Of a DNA stretch of 64,000 nt, positions 8,140-17,573 are shown piece after piece. Made by a program: the position numbers and the translations under genes. The notes under the pieces are model-generated. The model saw nothing but the letters and a program-made list of their open reading frames with translations, was not told the DNA's origin and ran no database searches. The stretch is from Pontiella desulfatans (GTDB lineage: Bacteria > Verrucomicrobiota > Kiritimatiellia > Kiritimatiellales > Pontiellaceae). The stretch is from positions 1,178,001 through 1,242,000 of the forward strand of contig NZ_CAAHFG010000003.1 in assembly GCF_900890425.1 (NCBI RefSeq). Reading direction: 5' to 3'. Numbering within the stretch: the first letter of the stretch is position 1; each line of letters begins with the position of its first letter.

Positions 8140-9719
8140 GGGAGTCCGACCTGGATGCGGTAGAAGCCGGCGGGATCCGGCAGCGGATGGGTGAGCGAAT
8201 CGACTCCGCCGCTGCCCGGGATGTCCGTCTGTCCCGCCACGTCGCCCCAGCTTCCCTCCACCAGGTTGGTGTTGGCCGAGAGGGTGTAGAGGCGGTTGCT
8301 CGACGCGTTGAAGAAGAGGGTGTGGTTGGTGATCGAAAGGATGCGGAACCAGTCGGATGGATCGGTGCCGTCGGTGTCGGCCACATATTCCGCATAGTCG
8401 CCTGCGGGATCGCCGTCCGTGTTCTCATCAACGGGGCTGGTGCCGAGCGTATCCACCTCGAAGGCGTCGGTCAGCAAGTCGTTGTCGGTGTCGGCCATGG
8501 AACTGACGAATTCATGGGCCCCGATGTCGGGCAGGGCGGTTCCGTTGTTGTCGCCATCGAGCGGGCGGGGCACCCCGTCGAAGTCGTCCGAGATTCCCGC
8601 AATGGGCAGGGCGGCATCGATGCATGGATTGTTGGTCTGCTGGAGGGGATCCTCTCCGGTGAAACAGGATATCAAGGTTCCGATGCCATTCCAATTATAC
8701 TCAAACGTTCCCTTCCAGTTTCTGTAGATGATTGAGTTTGTCATGGATCCGGTGCCTTCAGAGCACACCCCGCCTGCGCTGCCGCCGAACAGGTTGATCG
8801 AATTCTCGGTAATGGTGCAGTGGTTGAGTATTCCATGGCCCAGATAGGCGCCCCCGCCCGAACTGTTCGCATAGTTGGAGAGGATCAGGCAGTTGTGGAG
8901 CGCGACCTTGCACAGGAGATACGCTCCTCCGCCAGATTGGGTGGCCGTATTTTCGGCAACGATGCAGCCGGTTATTGGATTGGCAGACACGGGTACCCCA
9001 TAATTGCCGAACGTGGAGGCGATCCCTCCTCCATATAGCGCATCATTGTTCCGGATCGTGCAGTCTCGGACCTGCGACCAGTCATATCGCCCCATCGCAT
9101 AGTAGAAAAACATTCCGCCCCCTTTGGTGAACGCGGCCGAGTTGGAGCTGATGGTGCAGTTATTGAGCGCGCCCTCAAAATTATAATAGACCCCGCCACC
9201 GCCCCAATCCGTCCCGATGCTGGTTGCCGTGACGGAATTTCCCGAAATGGTGCAGTTGCTCAGCGTTCCGCCGACATTACACATAACCCCGCCTCCCTTG
9301 GTGGTGGCGGAATTGCCGGAAATGACGCAGTTTTCGAGAGTTCCGCCATGATCACACAATACCCCGCCACCTTCGTTGGCGAATCCATTGACGAAGGAGA
9401 ATCCGTTGATCGTTGCCAGGCCGCTAACGTAGGCGCAGCGTGAGGTGTTCGATCCATCAACGAGGGTGACATCGGGGCCGTTGATGCTGGAAAGGGTTAT
9501 GTTTTTTGAGACGGTGATGGGTTGGTAGACCCCGTTGGTGACGAGCACGGTGTCGCCGGTTGCGGCGGCGTTAACGGCGTCCTGGATGGAATGGAAGGCG
9601 TTGGGCCAGCTGGTGCCGGGGCCGTCCTGCGGGCTGGATGGATCGACATGCCAGGTGCCGGCGATGGCCGTGCCTGCAGCCAGGGCGGAAAGGAACGCGA
9701 CGGTTGGAACGAATTTCAT
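8136..9719 (-). CDS. Secreted right-handed beta-helix protein
   Basis: The product has 527 residues and a signal peptide (VAFLSALAAGTAIAG, cleavage near residue 20). Residues ~25-400 show parallel beta-helix repeats of the type GGGVLCDHGGTLENCVISGNSA, as in pectate-lyase-like and polymorphic-outer-membrane-type proteins. A second part has Asp-rich loops (DTDNDLLTDAFEV, ENTDGDPAGDYAEYVADTDG) that look like calcium-binding type 3 repeats. The end (LYTLSANTNLVEGSW ... AGFYRIQV) is a C-terminal module shared with the protein at 1-1089. The start at 9719 was chosen because GGAGGG precedes it; in-frame codons upstream lack a site. It is likely extracellular or surface-bound; no catalytic residues are assigned. 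Confidence 0.85.
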   Translation of the reverse strand: MKFVPTVAFLSALAAGTAIAGTWHVDPSSPQDGPGTSWPNAFHSIQDAVNAAATGDTVLVTNGVYQPITVSKNITLSSINGPDVTLVDGSNTSRCAYVSGLATINGFSFVNGFANEGGGVLCDHGGTLENCVISGNSATTKGGGVMCNVGGTLSNCTISGNSVTATSIGTDWGGGGVYYNFEGALNNCTISSNSAAFTKGGGMFFYYAMGRYDWSQVRDCTIRNNDALYGGGIASTFGNYGVPVSANPITGCIVAENTATQSGGGAYLLCKVALHNCLILSNYANSSGGGAYLGHGILNHCTITENSINLFGGSAGGVCSEGTGSMTNSIIYRNWKGTFEYNWNGIGTLISCFTGEDPLQQTNNPCIDAALPIAGISDDFDGVPRPLDGDNNGTALPDIGAHEFVSSMADTDNDLLTDAFEVDTLGTSPVDENTDGDPAGDYAEYVADTDGTDPSDWFRILSITNHTLFFNASSNRLYTLSANTNLVEGSWGDVAGQTDIPGSGGVDSLTHPLPDPAGFYRIQVGLP

Positions 9720-9805
9720 AATACCCTCCTGTTGCCGGAACAGGTTCAGGATACGCCGGATTGCGGGTTTTGGCAAAGTATATACTGATTTCAACCAAGG
9801 TATTT

Positions 9806-9834
9806 TTGACAACCGCCGGGGGGCGCATTAGAGT
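9806..9834 (+). promoter_or_regulatory. Sigma-70-type promoter for the DUF1015 gene
   Basis: TTGACA (9806-9811), 17 bp, then TAGAGT (9829-9834); the predicted transcript would begin about 35 bases before the ATG at 9874. A GGGGCGCA/TGCGCCCC inverted repeat overlaps the -10 region (about 9820-9841) and could be a control site. Confidence 0.5.
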
Positions 9835-9873
9835 GCGCCCCTTCAATTCAACCCTTTCTGGAGAGATAAAAAA

Positions 9874-11094
9874 ATGAGAGTAAAAGCGTTTAAGGCATGG
9901 CGTCCGGCGGAAGGCAAGGCGGAGAGCGTGGCATCGGTTCCGTATGATGTGGTCGACACCAAGGGCGCGGCGGCGCTGGCCGCGGGCAATCCCGACAGCT
10001 TCCTGCACGTGGTGCGTGCGGAGATCGACCTCCCCGAGGGAACCGACGCCTACAGCGACGCGGTTTACGACCAGGCGAAAGCGAACATCGAGCGTTTTAA
10101 AAACGACGGCATCCTGATCCGCGAAGAGAAGCCTTCGATCTATCTCTACAGCCAGCAGATGGGCGATCATCTCCAGTACGGCATCGTGGCCACCTGCCAT
10201 TTCGAGGACTACGAAGAGGGCAAAATCAAGATCCACGAAAAAACCCGGCGGGTGAAGGAAGAGGACCGCATCAAGTATGTGGACATCCAGAACGCCAACA
10301 CCGGCCCCGTTTTCCTGGCCTACCGCGACAGCGGGAAGATCAATGCCATGGTCGATGCCGCCAAGGCAACCGAACCGCTCTACAAATTCACTGCCGTGGA
10401 CGGCGTGGCGCACACCGTTTGGAAATTCGAAGATGCCACCGAGCTCGAAGCCGCGTTCGGCGAAATCCCGGCGACCTATGTGGCCGACGGCCACCATCGT
10501 TCCGCCTCTGCGGCCAAGGTTGGGGCCAAGCGCCGCGCCGCCAACCCGAACCACACCGGCGACGAACCCTACAACTATTTCCTGGCCGTCATGTTCCCGG
10601 AAAGCGAGCTGAAGATTCTCGCCTACAACCGCGTAATCCTCGCCCTGCCGGGCACGAAGGATGAATTCTTCGCGGCGTTGAACGAAAAGTTCGAGGTGGA
10701 TGCCAACGGGGTTGCCGTGCCGCGCAAGGCCGGCGAAATCTGCATGTTCATCGATGGCGCGTGGAGCACGCTGACCCCGAAGACCATGCCGGGAGCCACC
10801 GACCCGGTCGCGGCGCTCGACGTGAGCATCCTGCAGAACGAAGTGCTCGCCCCGATCCTCAACATCGCCGATCCGCGCGAAAGCAACGACATCGATTTCA
10901 TCGGCGGAATCAAGGGCACCGAGGAGCTGGAAAAATGGGTGAACGACGGGCGGGCCGTGATGGCGTTCTCGATGTATCCGACCTCCATGGACCAGCTGTT
11001 CGCCGTGGCCGATGCCGGCATGCTGATGCCGCCCAAGAGCACCTGGTTCGAGCCGAAGCTTCGCTCCGGCCTGCTGGTCAATACGCTGGATTAG
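9874..11094 (+). CDS. DUF1015 family protein
   Basis: The 406-residue cytoplasmic protein has the hallmarks of DUF1015: an N-terminal 'SVPYDVV' motif after FKAWRP, a central 'HEKTRR' and the 'ADGHHR' signature near residue 205. The biochemical role of this family is not settled as far as I know; family members are often found beside serine-biosynthesis genes in anaerobes, but no such neighbour is present here. GGAGAG precedes the start. It has its own consensus promoter and stands alone between repeats and a divergent secreted-protein gene. Confidence 0.85.
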   Translation: MRVKAFKAWRPAEGKAESVASVPYDVVDTKGAAALAAGNPDSFLHVVRAEIDLPEGTDAYSDAVYDQAKANIERFKNDGILIREEKPSIYLYSQQMGDHLQYGIVATCHFEDYEEGKIKIHEKTRRVKEEDRIKYVDIQNANTGPVFLAYRDSGKINAMVDAAKATEPLYKFTAVDGVAHTVWKFEDATELEAAFGEIPATYVADGHHRSASAAKVGAKRRAANPNHTGDEPYNYFLAVMFPESELKILAYNRVILALPGTKDEFFAALNEKFEVDANGVAVPRKAGEICMFIDGAWSTLTPKTMPGATDPVAALDVSILQNEVLAPILNIADPRESNDIDFIGGIKGTEELEKWVNDGRAVMAFSMYPTSMDQLFAVADAGMLMPPKSTWFEPKLRSGLLVNTLD

Positions 11095-11187
11095 TCCCTC
11101 TCTATTCAAATCCCATCATGTTGAACGGATCGCGTTGCTCTCTATTTTCTTTCAGAAAATTATGCTTCGCGGCGACGGATTTTTTTT

Positions 11188-11483
11188 ACCACTGAGGACC
11201 TAGCGCGGCATAGCCGCAACCAAATTGTTTAGAACCACTGATGAACACCGAAGACACAGATTTTTTTTTACCACAGAGAACTCAGAGACACAGAGCACCC
11301 TAATCCTCTGAGCCTCAGTGTCCTCTAGCGCAGCGGGTGGTGAAAACTTGTCAGGAAAACAAGAAATTGACGGATAGTAGTACGGAGGCACAGAGGGATG
11401 GAGTTCTCTGTGTCTCGGTGCTCTCTAGCGACACGAAGTGAGGCTGGCGCGAAGCGACGGCAGCGAAGCGGCAACCGGGTGGT
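11188..11483. repeat. Composite dispersed repeat, copy 2
   Basis: Bases 11194-11395 match 1471-1672 (202 bp). The copy lacks the GGCCAC...CAATTG leader present in the other copies and has a different right part (11396-11483, 'gcgaagcgacggcagcgaagcggcaa'), which looks like a variant of the internal 'tagcgcagcgggtggt' phrase. It lies just after the DUF1015 stop. No gene is seen. Confidence 0.85.
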
Positions 11484-11665
11484 AAAATTTGGTTCCGGCT
11501 CTGCTGGGTTAGGTATCTAAGGTGGGGCGGGGCGTCCTCGCACCGCCGTGGACGAGTGTTCCTCTCGTCCCGACTTCTTTATGTTTGCCGAATCGTCGGC
11601 TTGTTGTTCTTTTTTTATGCCGTCTCAATTTGTACTCTCGACGCTTCTTCAGATGTGGGTGAGGT
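11484..11665. other. Intergenic leader before the outer-membrane protein gene
   Basis: No gene is seen. A hairpin GGACGAG / CTCGTCC (11550-11556 with 11564-11570) sits in a phrase 'cgccgtggacgagtgttcct' that is typical of small dispersed hairpins. AT-rich sequence follows up to the next start. Confidence 0.4.
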
Positions 11666-12778
11666 ATGGTTGCGATGTGCGGGCGGAATGATCTGGGCCG
11701 GTTGGCCATGGCGTTGCTGGGAATGGCCTTGCTGGTGCCGTGTTCCCGCGCGGCGACCTTTCTGGGGCGCTCCACGGAAACACGTTCCTTGAAGGATGAC
11801 GATGCTTCATATACGGTCTCATCGGCCGAGGATGAGGAAGGTGATGGCGGAAACGCCATCGACGCAGTCTCGTTTTTCCTCCCCGAAGAGGTGCCCGAAG
11901 ACTGGATCCCCGGCCGCTTGCGCGCCAGTGCGGAAATCGGCTATCAGCACTGGATCCCGTCCAGCAGCAGCGGGCAATACCATGCGTCGTACGACATCGA
12001 TCCGGTCACGACGACCCTGTTCGAAAGTGCGGTGCGCGTTAAAGGCTGGGTCTTCTTGGCGGACTATACCACCTCATTGTCCGATCCCGACCAAATGCGC
12101 AACCTCCTGGCGCAGGTCTCCCGGATTGATCCGGGGGTGGGGGCCTGGTGGAGCCTTTACGCGGAAACCGGTTCCGTGAAAGGTGAGGCGGAGACGGAGG
12201 ACGAGTTGGGGAATCCGGTCGCATATCCGGTCGATACCGAATGGAACCGGATCGGGATAGAGCTGCGGACCTATAAGGGAACCGCCATCGGGTTGGTCTA
12301 TGAAGACCTAACCCTGCCGACGATCCTCACCTTCAACAATGAGCAGGTGGCCTTTGCCATTTTCGATGACGATGCGCAGGCGCGCACGCTTTCGATCAGT
12401 TTTGGGTATGACCGCGCCCGGCACCTGCTCAATGCATTCAAGGAGGGCGGGGCGTGGGCATGGGCGTTGGAGGGCTCGGTGGGCATGGGGTGGCTCAGTT
12501 ATTCCAAGGATGAGGCGCAAGGGATGGTTGAGCAACAGGGGTATGAATTCGAATCGATCGACCTGCTGTTGGCCGGCGCGGTGGATGGCCGGTTGGGGTA
12601 TACCTTTTCAAAGGAGTTCCTGGATACCCAGGTGCAGTGTTTTGTTGGCGCCCGCCTGCGCGCCTCGGGCTGGATGAACCTGGCGGGGGAAAGTCCGGAG
12701 GATGATGCCGTTGGTCTGGATACAAGCTTCGGTCTCTTTACCCCCGGGGTTTTTGCCCGCCTTTCGTTCCAGTGGTAG
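11666..12778 (+). CDS. Putative outer-membrane beta-barrel protein
   Basis: The 370-residue product has a signal peptide (LAMALLGMALLVPCSRAATF) and a C-terminal part with alternating hydrophobic strands that ends FARLSFQW, the aromatic-terminated last strand expected of outer-membrane barrels. No specific family is recognised. GTGAGG precedes the start closely; the ATG at 11675 is an alternative with better spacing. It is convergent with an Omp85-type barrel gene, their stops being ten bases apart. Confidence 0.65.
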   Translation: MVAMCGRNDLGRLAMALLGMALLVPCSRAATFLGRSTETRSLKDDDASYTVSSAEDEEGDGGNAIDAVSFFLPEEVPEDWIPGRLRASAEIGYQHWIPSSSSGQYHASYDIDPVTTTLFESAVRVKGWVFLADYTTSLSDPDQMRNLLAQVSRIDPGVGAWWSLYAETGSVKGEAETEDELGNPVAYPVDTEWNRIGIELRTYKGTAIGLVYEDLTLPTILTFNNEQVAFAIFDDDAQARTLSISFGYDRARHLLNAFKEGGAWAWALEGSVGMGWLSYSKDEAQGMVEQQGYEFESIDLLLAGAVDGRLGYTFSKEFLDTQVQCFVGARLRASGWMNLAGESPEDDAVGLDTSFGLFTPGVFARLSFQW

Positions 12779-12788
12779 GCGCATGCCC

Positions 12789-14066
12789 TCAGAACGTCTG
12801 GCCGAACATGGCGACGAGGGAAAACCCTTCGTCGCAAAAAACAAAGTCGAGTCGGCCGATGCCGGTGTTGAACATTCCGCGGATGCCGAGGCCGTAGGAG
12901 TGCTTCATGTCGGTATGGAGTGTTTCAACATTCCATCCGGGGGCCACGCGCCCCACCTCGGCCAACGCGACGAATTGCCACCAGCGGATCATGAGCGGAT
13001 CGAGGAATTCGATTTCCCCAAAGGGTTGCCATTCCGGCATGACCCGGTATTCGCCGCCGTAGTAGATGGCCGCCTTGTCGTGGAAGCGGTTGGAGGGGTA
13101 GCCGCGCAAGCGCCACAGGCCGCCGAGGGTGGGGCCGGTGAAGTAGGGCGGTTTGCCGTCGTGGTCCGGTGAGGATGCGTCATACGAGGGCGAATAGGCC
13201 GACCACCACGAGAGCGCCAGGGTTTGCTGGCGGCTCCAGGAGGTGTCCCACAGCGGAATGAACCCGTCGATCTCCCCCTCAACCGAGGTCCAGCGGCGGG
13301 TGTGGTTGAGCCAGTCGAAGTCGTGCGAGATGCCGAGGTTCCATTTGTAGCCGCGGTGCGGGTTCGGCAGGTAGTCGCGGTTGTCGTGCTCGAACCCGAG
13401 TTCGAAATAGAGGGTTTCGAGCTCTTCGACGTCGGTGAAGACGTTGCGGTAGTAGGGCCTGAACAGAAGGGTCGATTTCCCGCTTTCGAGGGGGTTCCAC
13501 GATTCCGCCCCGCTGGGGTTTTCCTGGAGGATGGCATTGCGCGTAACGTAGGAGTGGATGGTGTTTTCGCGGTAATGCCCCCAAGGAAGGATGTAGCGCA
13601 TCTCCAGGTTGAGGGTCGCTTCGCCTGCGTTTTCCTCGATATAGTTGTCTTTGCTGGAATCGTTGGAGCCCGCCCGTTCCCCGGGGTGGCCGGGGTTGTC
13701 CACGCCTCCGTGGATCCGCATCTGGGTCTGGCGCGTAAACATGGCGTAGGGGCTGATGTAGAGCCGCCCGATGCCGGGGGCCTTGAGGTTGCTTGCGCCC
13801 AGCAGCAGGAGCCACGAGCCGTTGCTGGTGCCGTAGGCGCTGCCGTAGCTGAGGCTTTCCGGTTGCGAGTCGAAACCAACGGAACCCCCCAGTCCGAGGC
13901 CCGTGCCCAGGGTTTCCGTGGAGAAGGCATACGGGACGATGATGGTGCGGCTTTTGACGGGGCCGGTTTCGTTGCCCTCGTGGATGACATATTGCGCCCC
14001 GGTTCCAGGCGGGAGGGAAAGCGCGAGTGCGAACAGAATGCCTGACGGGAAAATTGATTTACGCAT
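12789..14066 (-). CDS. Omp85 / surface-antigen (D15) barrel protein without POTRA domains
   Basis: The 425-residue protein has a signal peptide and then barrel sequence throughout. The segment LGGLWRLRGYPSNRFHDKA matches the L6-loop [VI]RG[FY] signature of the Omp85 superfamily, and the chain ends GQTF with a terminal Phe. The early 'GLGLGGSVGFDS' is typical for the first strands. No room exists for POTRA repeats before the barrel, unlike BamA (about 800 residues). A patatin-like or TamA-type partner domain is also absent. It probably acts in the outer membrane as a transporter or insertase-like pore; the substrate is unknown. Confidence 0.75.
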   Translation of the reverse strand: MRKSIFPSGILFALALSLPPGTGAQYVIHEGNETGPVKSRTIIVPYAFSTETLGTGLGLGGSVGFDSQPESLSYGSAYGTSNGSWLLLLGASNLKAPGIGRLYISPYAMFTRQTQMRIHGGVDNPGHPGERAGSNDSSKDNYIEENAGEATLNLEMRYILPWGHYRENTIHSYVTRNAILQENPSGAESWNPLESGKSTLLFRPYYRNVFTDVEELETLYFELGFEHDNRDYLPNPHRGYKWNLGISHDFDWLNHTRRWTSVEGEIDGFIPLWDTSWSRQQTLALSWWSAYSPSYDASSPDHDGKPPYFTGPTLGGLWRLRGYPSNRFHDKAAIYYGGEYRVMPEWQPFGEIEFLDPLMIRWWQFVALAEVGRVAPGWNVETLHTDMKHSYGLGIRGMFNTGIGRLDFVFCDEGFSLVAMFGQTF

Positions 14067-14112
14067 GCGGAAAGTCTATGTTCAGCGGTCTTTACGGAAC
14101 AAGGGGTTATTG

Positions 14113-14901
14113 ATGAAAAAAACGTTGTTGATGTTGATGGGTTCGGTGCTGTTGATCGCAGGTTGTTCGACGGTGCCGCTCACGGGACGCAAACAGGTGA
14201 ATCTGGTTTCGGATGCGCAGTTGATTCCGCAGAGCGCGGCCAACTATAACGAGGTGGTCAAGCAGGGGCCGCTCTCGACCAATCGCCAGCAATCGGAGAT
14301 GGTGCAACGTGCCGGTCGGCGCATCTCAGCGGCGGTGGAGCAATATTTCCAAGAGCGCGGCCAGTCGCAGGTGCTCGAGGGCTTCGTTTGGGAGTTCAAC
14401 CTCATCGACGAGGATACGCCCAATGCCTGGTGCATGCCGGGCGGCAAGGTGGCCTTCTACACCGGCATCCTCCCGTTCACGCAGGACGAGGCCGGGATTG
14501 CCGTGGTGATGGGCCACGAGATTGCCCATGCCGTCGCGCGCCACAGCAACGAACGCATCAGCCACCAGATGCTGCAGCAGGGCGGCGGATACCTCCTTTC
14601 CATGTTCTCGCAGAAAACCGACTACCACGAAGCCATCATGCAGGCCTATGGCATTGGCAGCCAGATCGGCGCCATCCTTCCCTATTCCCGCGAGCACGAG
14701 AGCGAGGCCGACCGCATGGGCCTCGTGTTCATGGCCATGGCCGGCTACAACCCCGAGGCGGCTGTCGGGTTCTGGCAGCGCATGGGGGCTGCCGGAGGTG
14801 AAAAGCCGCCCGAGTTCCTGAGCACCCATCCCGCCGACGAAACCCGCGTCCGAAAACTGCGGGAGCACATGCCCGAGGCCTTGGCACATTATCGCCCCTG
14901 A
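14113..14901 (+). CDS. M48 family metallopeptidase, lipoprotein
   Basis: The 262-residue product has a lipobox ending at Cys18 (LLIAGC), then a zinc-protease domain with HEIAH (His135, Glu136, His139) and the third-ligand motif ESEAD near 196-200. Size and layout match LoiP/YcaL/BepA-type periplasmic proteases, without the TPR extension of BepA. Such enzymes degrade misassembled outer-membrane proteins, which fits the divergent Omp85-type neighbour 46 bp away. AAGGGG precedes the ATG with six bases spacing, which decides this start over in-frame codons further upstream. Confidence 0.9.
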   Translation: MKKTLLMLMGSVLLIAGCSTVPLTGRKQVNLVSDAQLIPQSAANYNEVVKQGPLSTNRQQSEMVQRAGRRISAAVEQYFQERGQSQVLEGFVWEFNLIDEDTPNAWCMPGGKVAFYTGILPFTQDEAGIAVVMGHEIAHAVARHSNERISHQMLQQGGGYLLSMFSQKTDYHEAIMQAYGIGSQIGAILPYSREHESEADRMGLVFMAMAGYNPEAAVGFWQRMGAAGGEKPPEFLSTHPADETRVRKLREHMPEALAHYRP

Positions 14902-15027
14902 TTATTTTTCGCTCGACATGTCCAATAAAAAAGAAGCATCTACGTTTCATGTAAGTCAATCGGGTTGCACCATGATTGGGATTGGGCAAAGGCCGGGACA
15001 CAAAACTCCAAAATGGAGAGAATAATC

Positions 15028-15309
15028 ATGAAAAAATGGTTCGTATTGGCGTTGATCGCATGTGTCGCAGTGGCTGTTCAGGCCGGCGAAGGCAAGAAAA
15101 AAGATGGCGATGCCAAGCAAGGCGGCAAAGACGTAACGAAAGAACAGTTCGTTGCCCAGCAGAAGAAAATGGCTGAAAAGAAAGGCACTGAGTTCGACCA
15201 GGCCAAAGCTGAAGCCAAATTCGACAAGATGGACAAGAACAAAGACGGCAAGCTGTCCGCCGACGAAAAACCGGCTAAAAAACCGAAGAAAGAAAAAACA
15301 GAGGAATAA
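15028..15309 (+). CDS. Small secreted EF-hand protein
   Basis: The 93-residue product has a signal peptide (FVLALIACVAVAVQA) and a mature chain rich in Lys and Glu with a single EF-hand loop, DKNKDGKLSADE. It is likely a periplasmic calcium-binding protein; single EF-hand proteins of this size are frequent in planctomycetes and relatives. GGAGAG at 15015-15020 precedes the ATG. A strong terminator follows 26 bp after the stop, so it is monocistronic. Confidence 0.8.
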   Translation: MKKWFVLALIACVAVAVQAGEGKKKDGDAKQGGKDVTKEQFVAQQKKMAEKKGTEFDQAKAEAKFDKMDKNKDGKLSADEKPAKKPKKEKTEE

Positions 15310-15334
15310 TCCCCTCCTTTGGAACACCATCAAA

Positions 15335-15364
15335 GCCCCGTCGTTTTCGAACGGGGTTTTTTTT
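15335..15364 (+). terminator. Rho-independent terminator after the EF-hand gene
   Basis: The stem CCCCGT / ACGGGG encloses a short loop and is followed by eight or nine T. Confidence 0.85.
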
Positions 15365-15633
15365 ATGCCTGGTCGTCAAACGCCCCGGCATGTAGCTCGC
15401 CGGCCATGCAAGGAAACGCGGTTGTTTGCCGGTTCGTTGGCAAGGGGGGGTGTCCGGTCAATCCGCTTGACTTCGTCTGCGCGGTTAGTCCACTTTCGCC
15501 GCAAAGATCCAGGGCTTGTCGAATCATCACGGCGACCCGGCCGATCAACTGTTGGTGGCGCAAAGTGCGGTTGAAAAATGCCATTGCTCTCGACCAATTC
15601 GAACATAAAATCCTACGACGTGGAGGTGGCTTG
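15365..15633. other. Intergenic leader of mnmE
   Basis: The frame of mnmE is open through most of this stretch, but the codons (many Cys, Arg and Trp) do not resemble an MnmE N-terminus and no start with a good ribosome-binding site is present before 15634. I therefore treat it as non-coding leader. No riboswitch or promoter was recognised. Confidence 0.5.
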
Positions 15634-17016
15634 GTGAGCCTATACAATCCAGATACAATCGCAGCCATCGCAACGCCGCCCGGCGAGGGCGGGGTGGGCA
15701 TCGTCCGCATTTCCGGGCCCGACGTCTGGCGAATTGCCGACAAACTGTTCCGGCCGATGGACAAGGCGCCGGTCTCCGGCCGGGACCATGGCACCTTCGC
15801 CTACGGCAAGGTGGTCGAGGCCGGTGGCGGGGAAATCGATACCGGCCTTGCGCTCGTAATGCGCGCACCCAGAAGCTACACCTGCGAGGATGTCGTCGAG
15901 ATCCAGGGCCACGGCGGAGCCGTCGGCATGCGCCGCATCCTGCGCCGCGCCCTCGAAGCCGGCGCCCGCATGGCCGAACCCGGCGAGTTCACCAAGCGCG
16001 CCTTCCTCAACGGCCGGATCGACCTGCTCCAGGCCGAAGGCATCTTCGATCTCATCCGCGCGCGCTCCGACCGCGCCGCATCCGCCGCCCTCGAACAGAT
16101 GGAAGGCAAGCTCAGCCGCGAGTTCGATGCCATATACGAAGCCTTCCTTGAAGTGGCCGCCAACCTCGAAACCACCCTCGACTTTGTCGAGGACGAGCTG
16201 CCCGACGATGTCTTCTCCGGTATCGCCCGATTAATGGACACAACCTTTGTGTCCCTCGACGAACTGCTCGACACCTGGGACGAAGGCCGCCTGCTGCGCG
16301 AAGGCGCGCGCGTCGTCATCCTTGGCCGCCCGAATGCGGGCAAGTCAACCCTGCTCAACGCACTGCTCGGTTTCAACCGCGCCATTGTTTCCAGCACCGC
16401 CGGCACCACCCGCGACACCATCGAGGAAGGATTCGTCCTCGACGGCATCCCGCTCCGCATCATCGACACCGCCGGCCTGCGCGAAACCGACTGCGAAATC
16501 GAGGCCGAAGGCATTCGCCGCGCCGAAGCGCATTCCGAAGAAGCCCACCTTTCCCTCTATCTGCTCGATGCCTCCCAACCCCTGCACGAAGAAGACCGGT
16601 CGAGGTTGGAAAAGCTAGTGCCCGAACGCAGTGTCATCATCTTGAACAAGGTCGACCAAGGCCGACGCATCGCCCGACTCCCCAATCCTGAATCCCGAAC
16701 CGTCGAAGCGAGTCTCATATCCGGCACGGGAATCAGCGAACTGAAGCAAGCCATGGCCGAAACCCTCGAGCAAGGGGCCGATCTGCAGGCGCCGCCGCAC
16801 GCCGTCATTTCCGAGCGGCACCGCCATCTGCTGATCGAGGCTCACCTCGAGGCTAAGCAGGCGCGTGCGTTCCTCAGCGAAAACGTCGAGGAAAACGCGG
16901 TGCTGGCGGCCGAACACCTCCGCTCGGCGCTCGAGTTCCTCGGCCAGGTCACCGGACGCGCCTACCACGAAGAACTGCTCGATAACATTTTCTCCCGCTT
17001 CTGCATCGGAAAATAA
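15634..17016 (+). CDS. mnmE: tRNA modification GTPase MnmE
   Basis: The 460-residue GTPase works with MnmG to modify U34 of certain tRNAs (cmnm5U). The N-terminal formyl-THF-binding domain begins [22 protein letters not shown]. The G domain shows GRPNAGKST (~residue 230), the switch region [17 protein letters not shown] and NKVD. The chain ends FCIGK, matching the conserved C-x-G-K terminus with the catalytic-site Cys. The start is GTG at 15634, preceded by GGAGGTGG at 15622-15629, and puts [11 protein letters not shown] at the usual position. A TTG directly before it is possible. Confidence 0.95.
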   Translation: MSLYNPDTIAAIATPPGEGGVGIVRISGPDVWRIADKLFRPMDKAPVSGRDHGTFAYGKVVEAGGGEIDTGLALVMRAPRSYTCEDVVEIQGHGGAVGMRRILRRALEAGARMAEPGEFTKRAFLNGRIDLLQAEGIFDLIRARSDRAASAALEQMEGKLSREFDAIYEAFLEVAANLETTLDFVEDELPDDVFSGIARLMDTTFVSLDELLDTWDEGRLLREGARVVILGRPNAGKSTLLNALLGFNRAIVSSTAGTTRDTIEEGFVLDGIPLRIIDTAGLRETDCEIEAEGIRRAEAHSEEAHLSLYLLDASQPLHEEDRSRLEKLVPERSVIILNKVDQGRRIARLPNPESRTVEASLISGTGISELKQAMAETLEQGADLQAPPHAVISERHRHLLIEAHLEAKQARAFLSENVEENAVLAAEHLRSALEFLGQVTGRAYHEELLDNIFSRFCIGK

Positions 17017-17030
17017 GTTTGCCGGAAACC

Positions 17031-17123
17031 GCCCGCCGCACCGGATCGTGATTCGCCGCGAACCTCCTTCGCCAAGGCTCCGGCGGTCAAGTATCGCGCA
17101 GGGAAACGCAAGGACGGGGCGGG
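17031..17123. repeat. 93-bp repeat, copy 1
   Basis: The stretch from GCCCGCCGCACCGGATCG to GGACGGGGCGGG recurs at 18415-18507 with a handful of substitutions. It contains no start codon in good context. Its boundary lies 14 bp after the mnmE stop. Confidence 0.8.
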
Positions 17124-17192
17124 AATAAATTCAAGTGCGGCGGGAACGGAAAGGCCACGCCGCTTTTAAAACCGGTGCGGACGGTTTTGGTT

Positions 17193-17573
17193 GGCCACAC
17201 AATTGAGATGCAATTGCGCGCATAGCACAAAGACCACCGCCAGGCTCTTCATCCCTATATGAACTTTACTTGAATGGTCTCACCACAGAGCACACGAAGG
17301 CACAGAGGAGCGGGAATGTTCAATTGCTCTGTGTCTCGGTGACCTCTGTGGTAAAAAAAATCTGTTTAATTGGGTATGATTCACACCAAAGCGGCTTCGC
17401 AGTAGAAAAAATGACAGAACAATTGGGACAGAATGATTTCCTTTATGCCGTAACCATGAATCATTTTGTCCTAATTATTCTGTCAAAAAAATTGCACGAT
17501 TTGCTTAACCGCGAATGAACACGAATTCCCTCTGCGCCCGCACCGGAAATAGTCCTGTCGTTAATCGTCTTGT
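17193..17573. repeat. Composite dispersed repeat, copy 3, with 74-nt hairpin
   Basis: It starts with GGCCACACAATTGAGATGCA. Bases 17281-17352 form an imperfect hairpin whose arms run ACCACAGAG...GGCACAGAG and CTCTGTG...CTCTGTGGT. Bases 17301-17573 recur at 18026-18305. Inside, 17412-17438 pairs with 17459-17485 (27-nt arms, 24 Watson-Crick pairs, two G-U, one mismatch) over a 20-nt loop. No gene is seen; the right part is AT-rich and unlike its surroundings. Confidence 0.85.

Noticed and set aside
15319-15633. N-terminal extension of MnmE
   Set aside because: The extra ~105 codons are unlike any MnmE N-terminus and overlap the preceding terminator; GGAGGTGG before GTG 15634 gives the normal protein.
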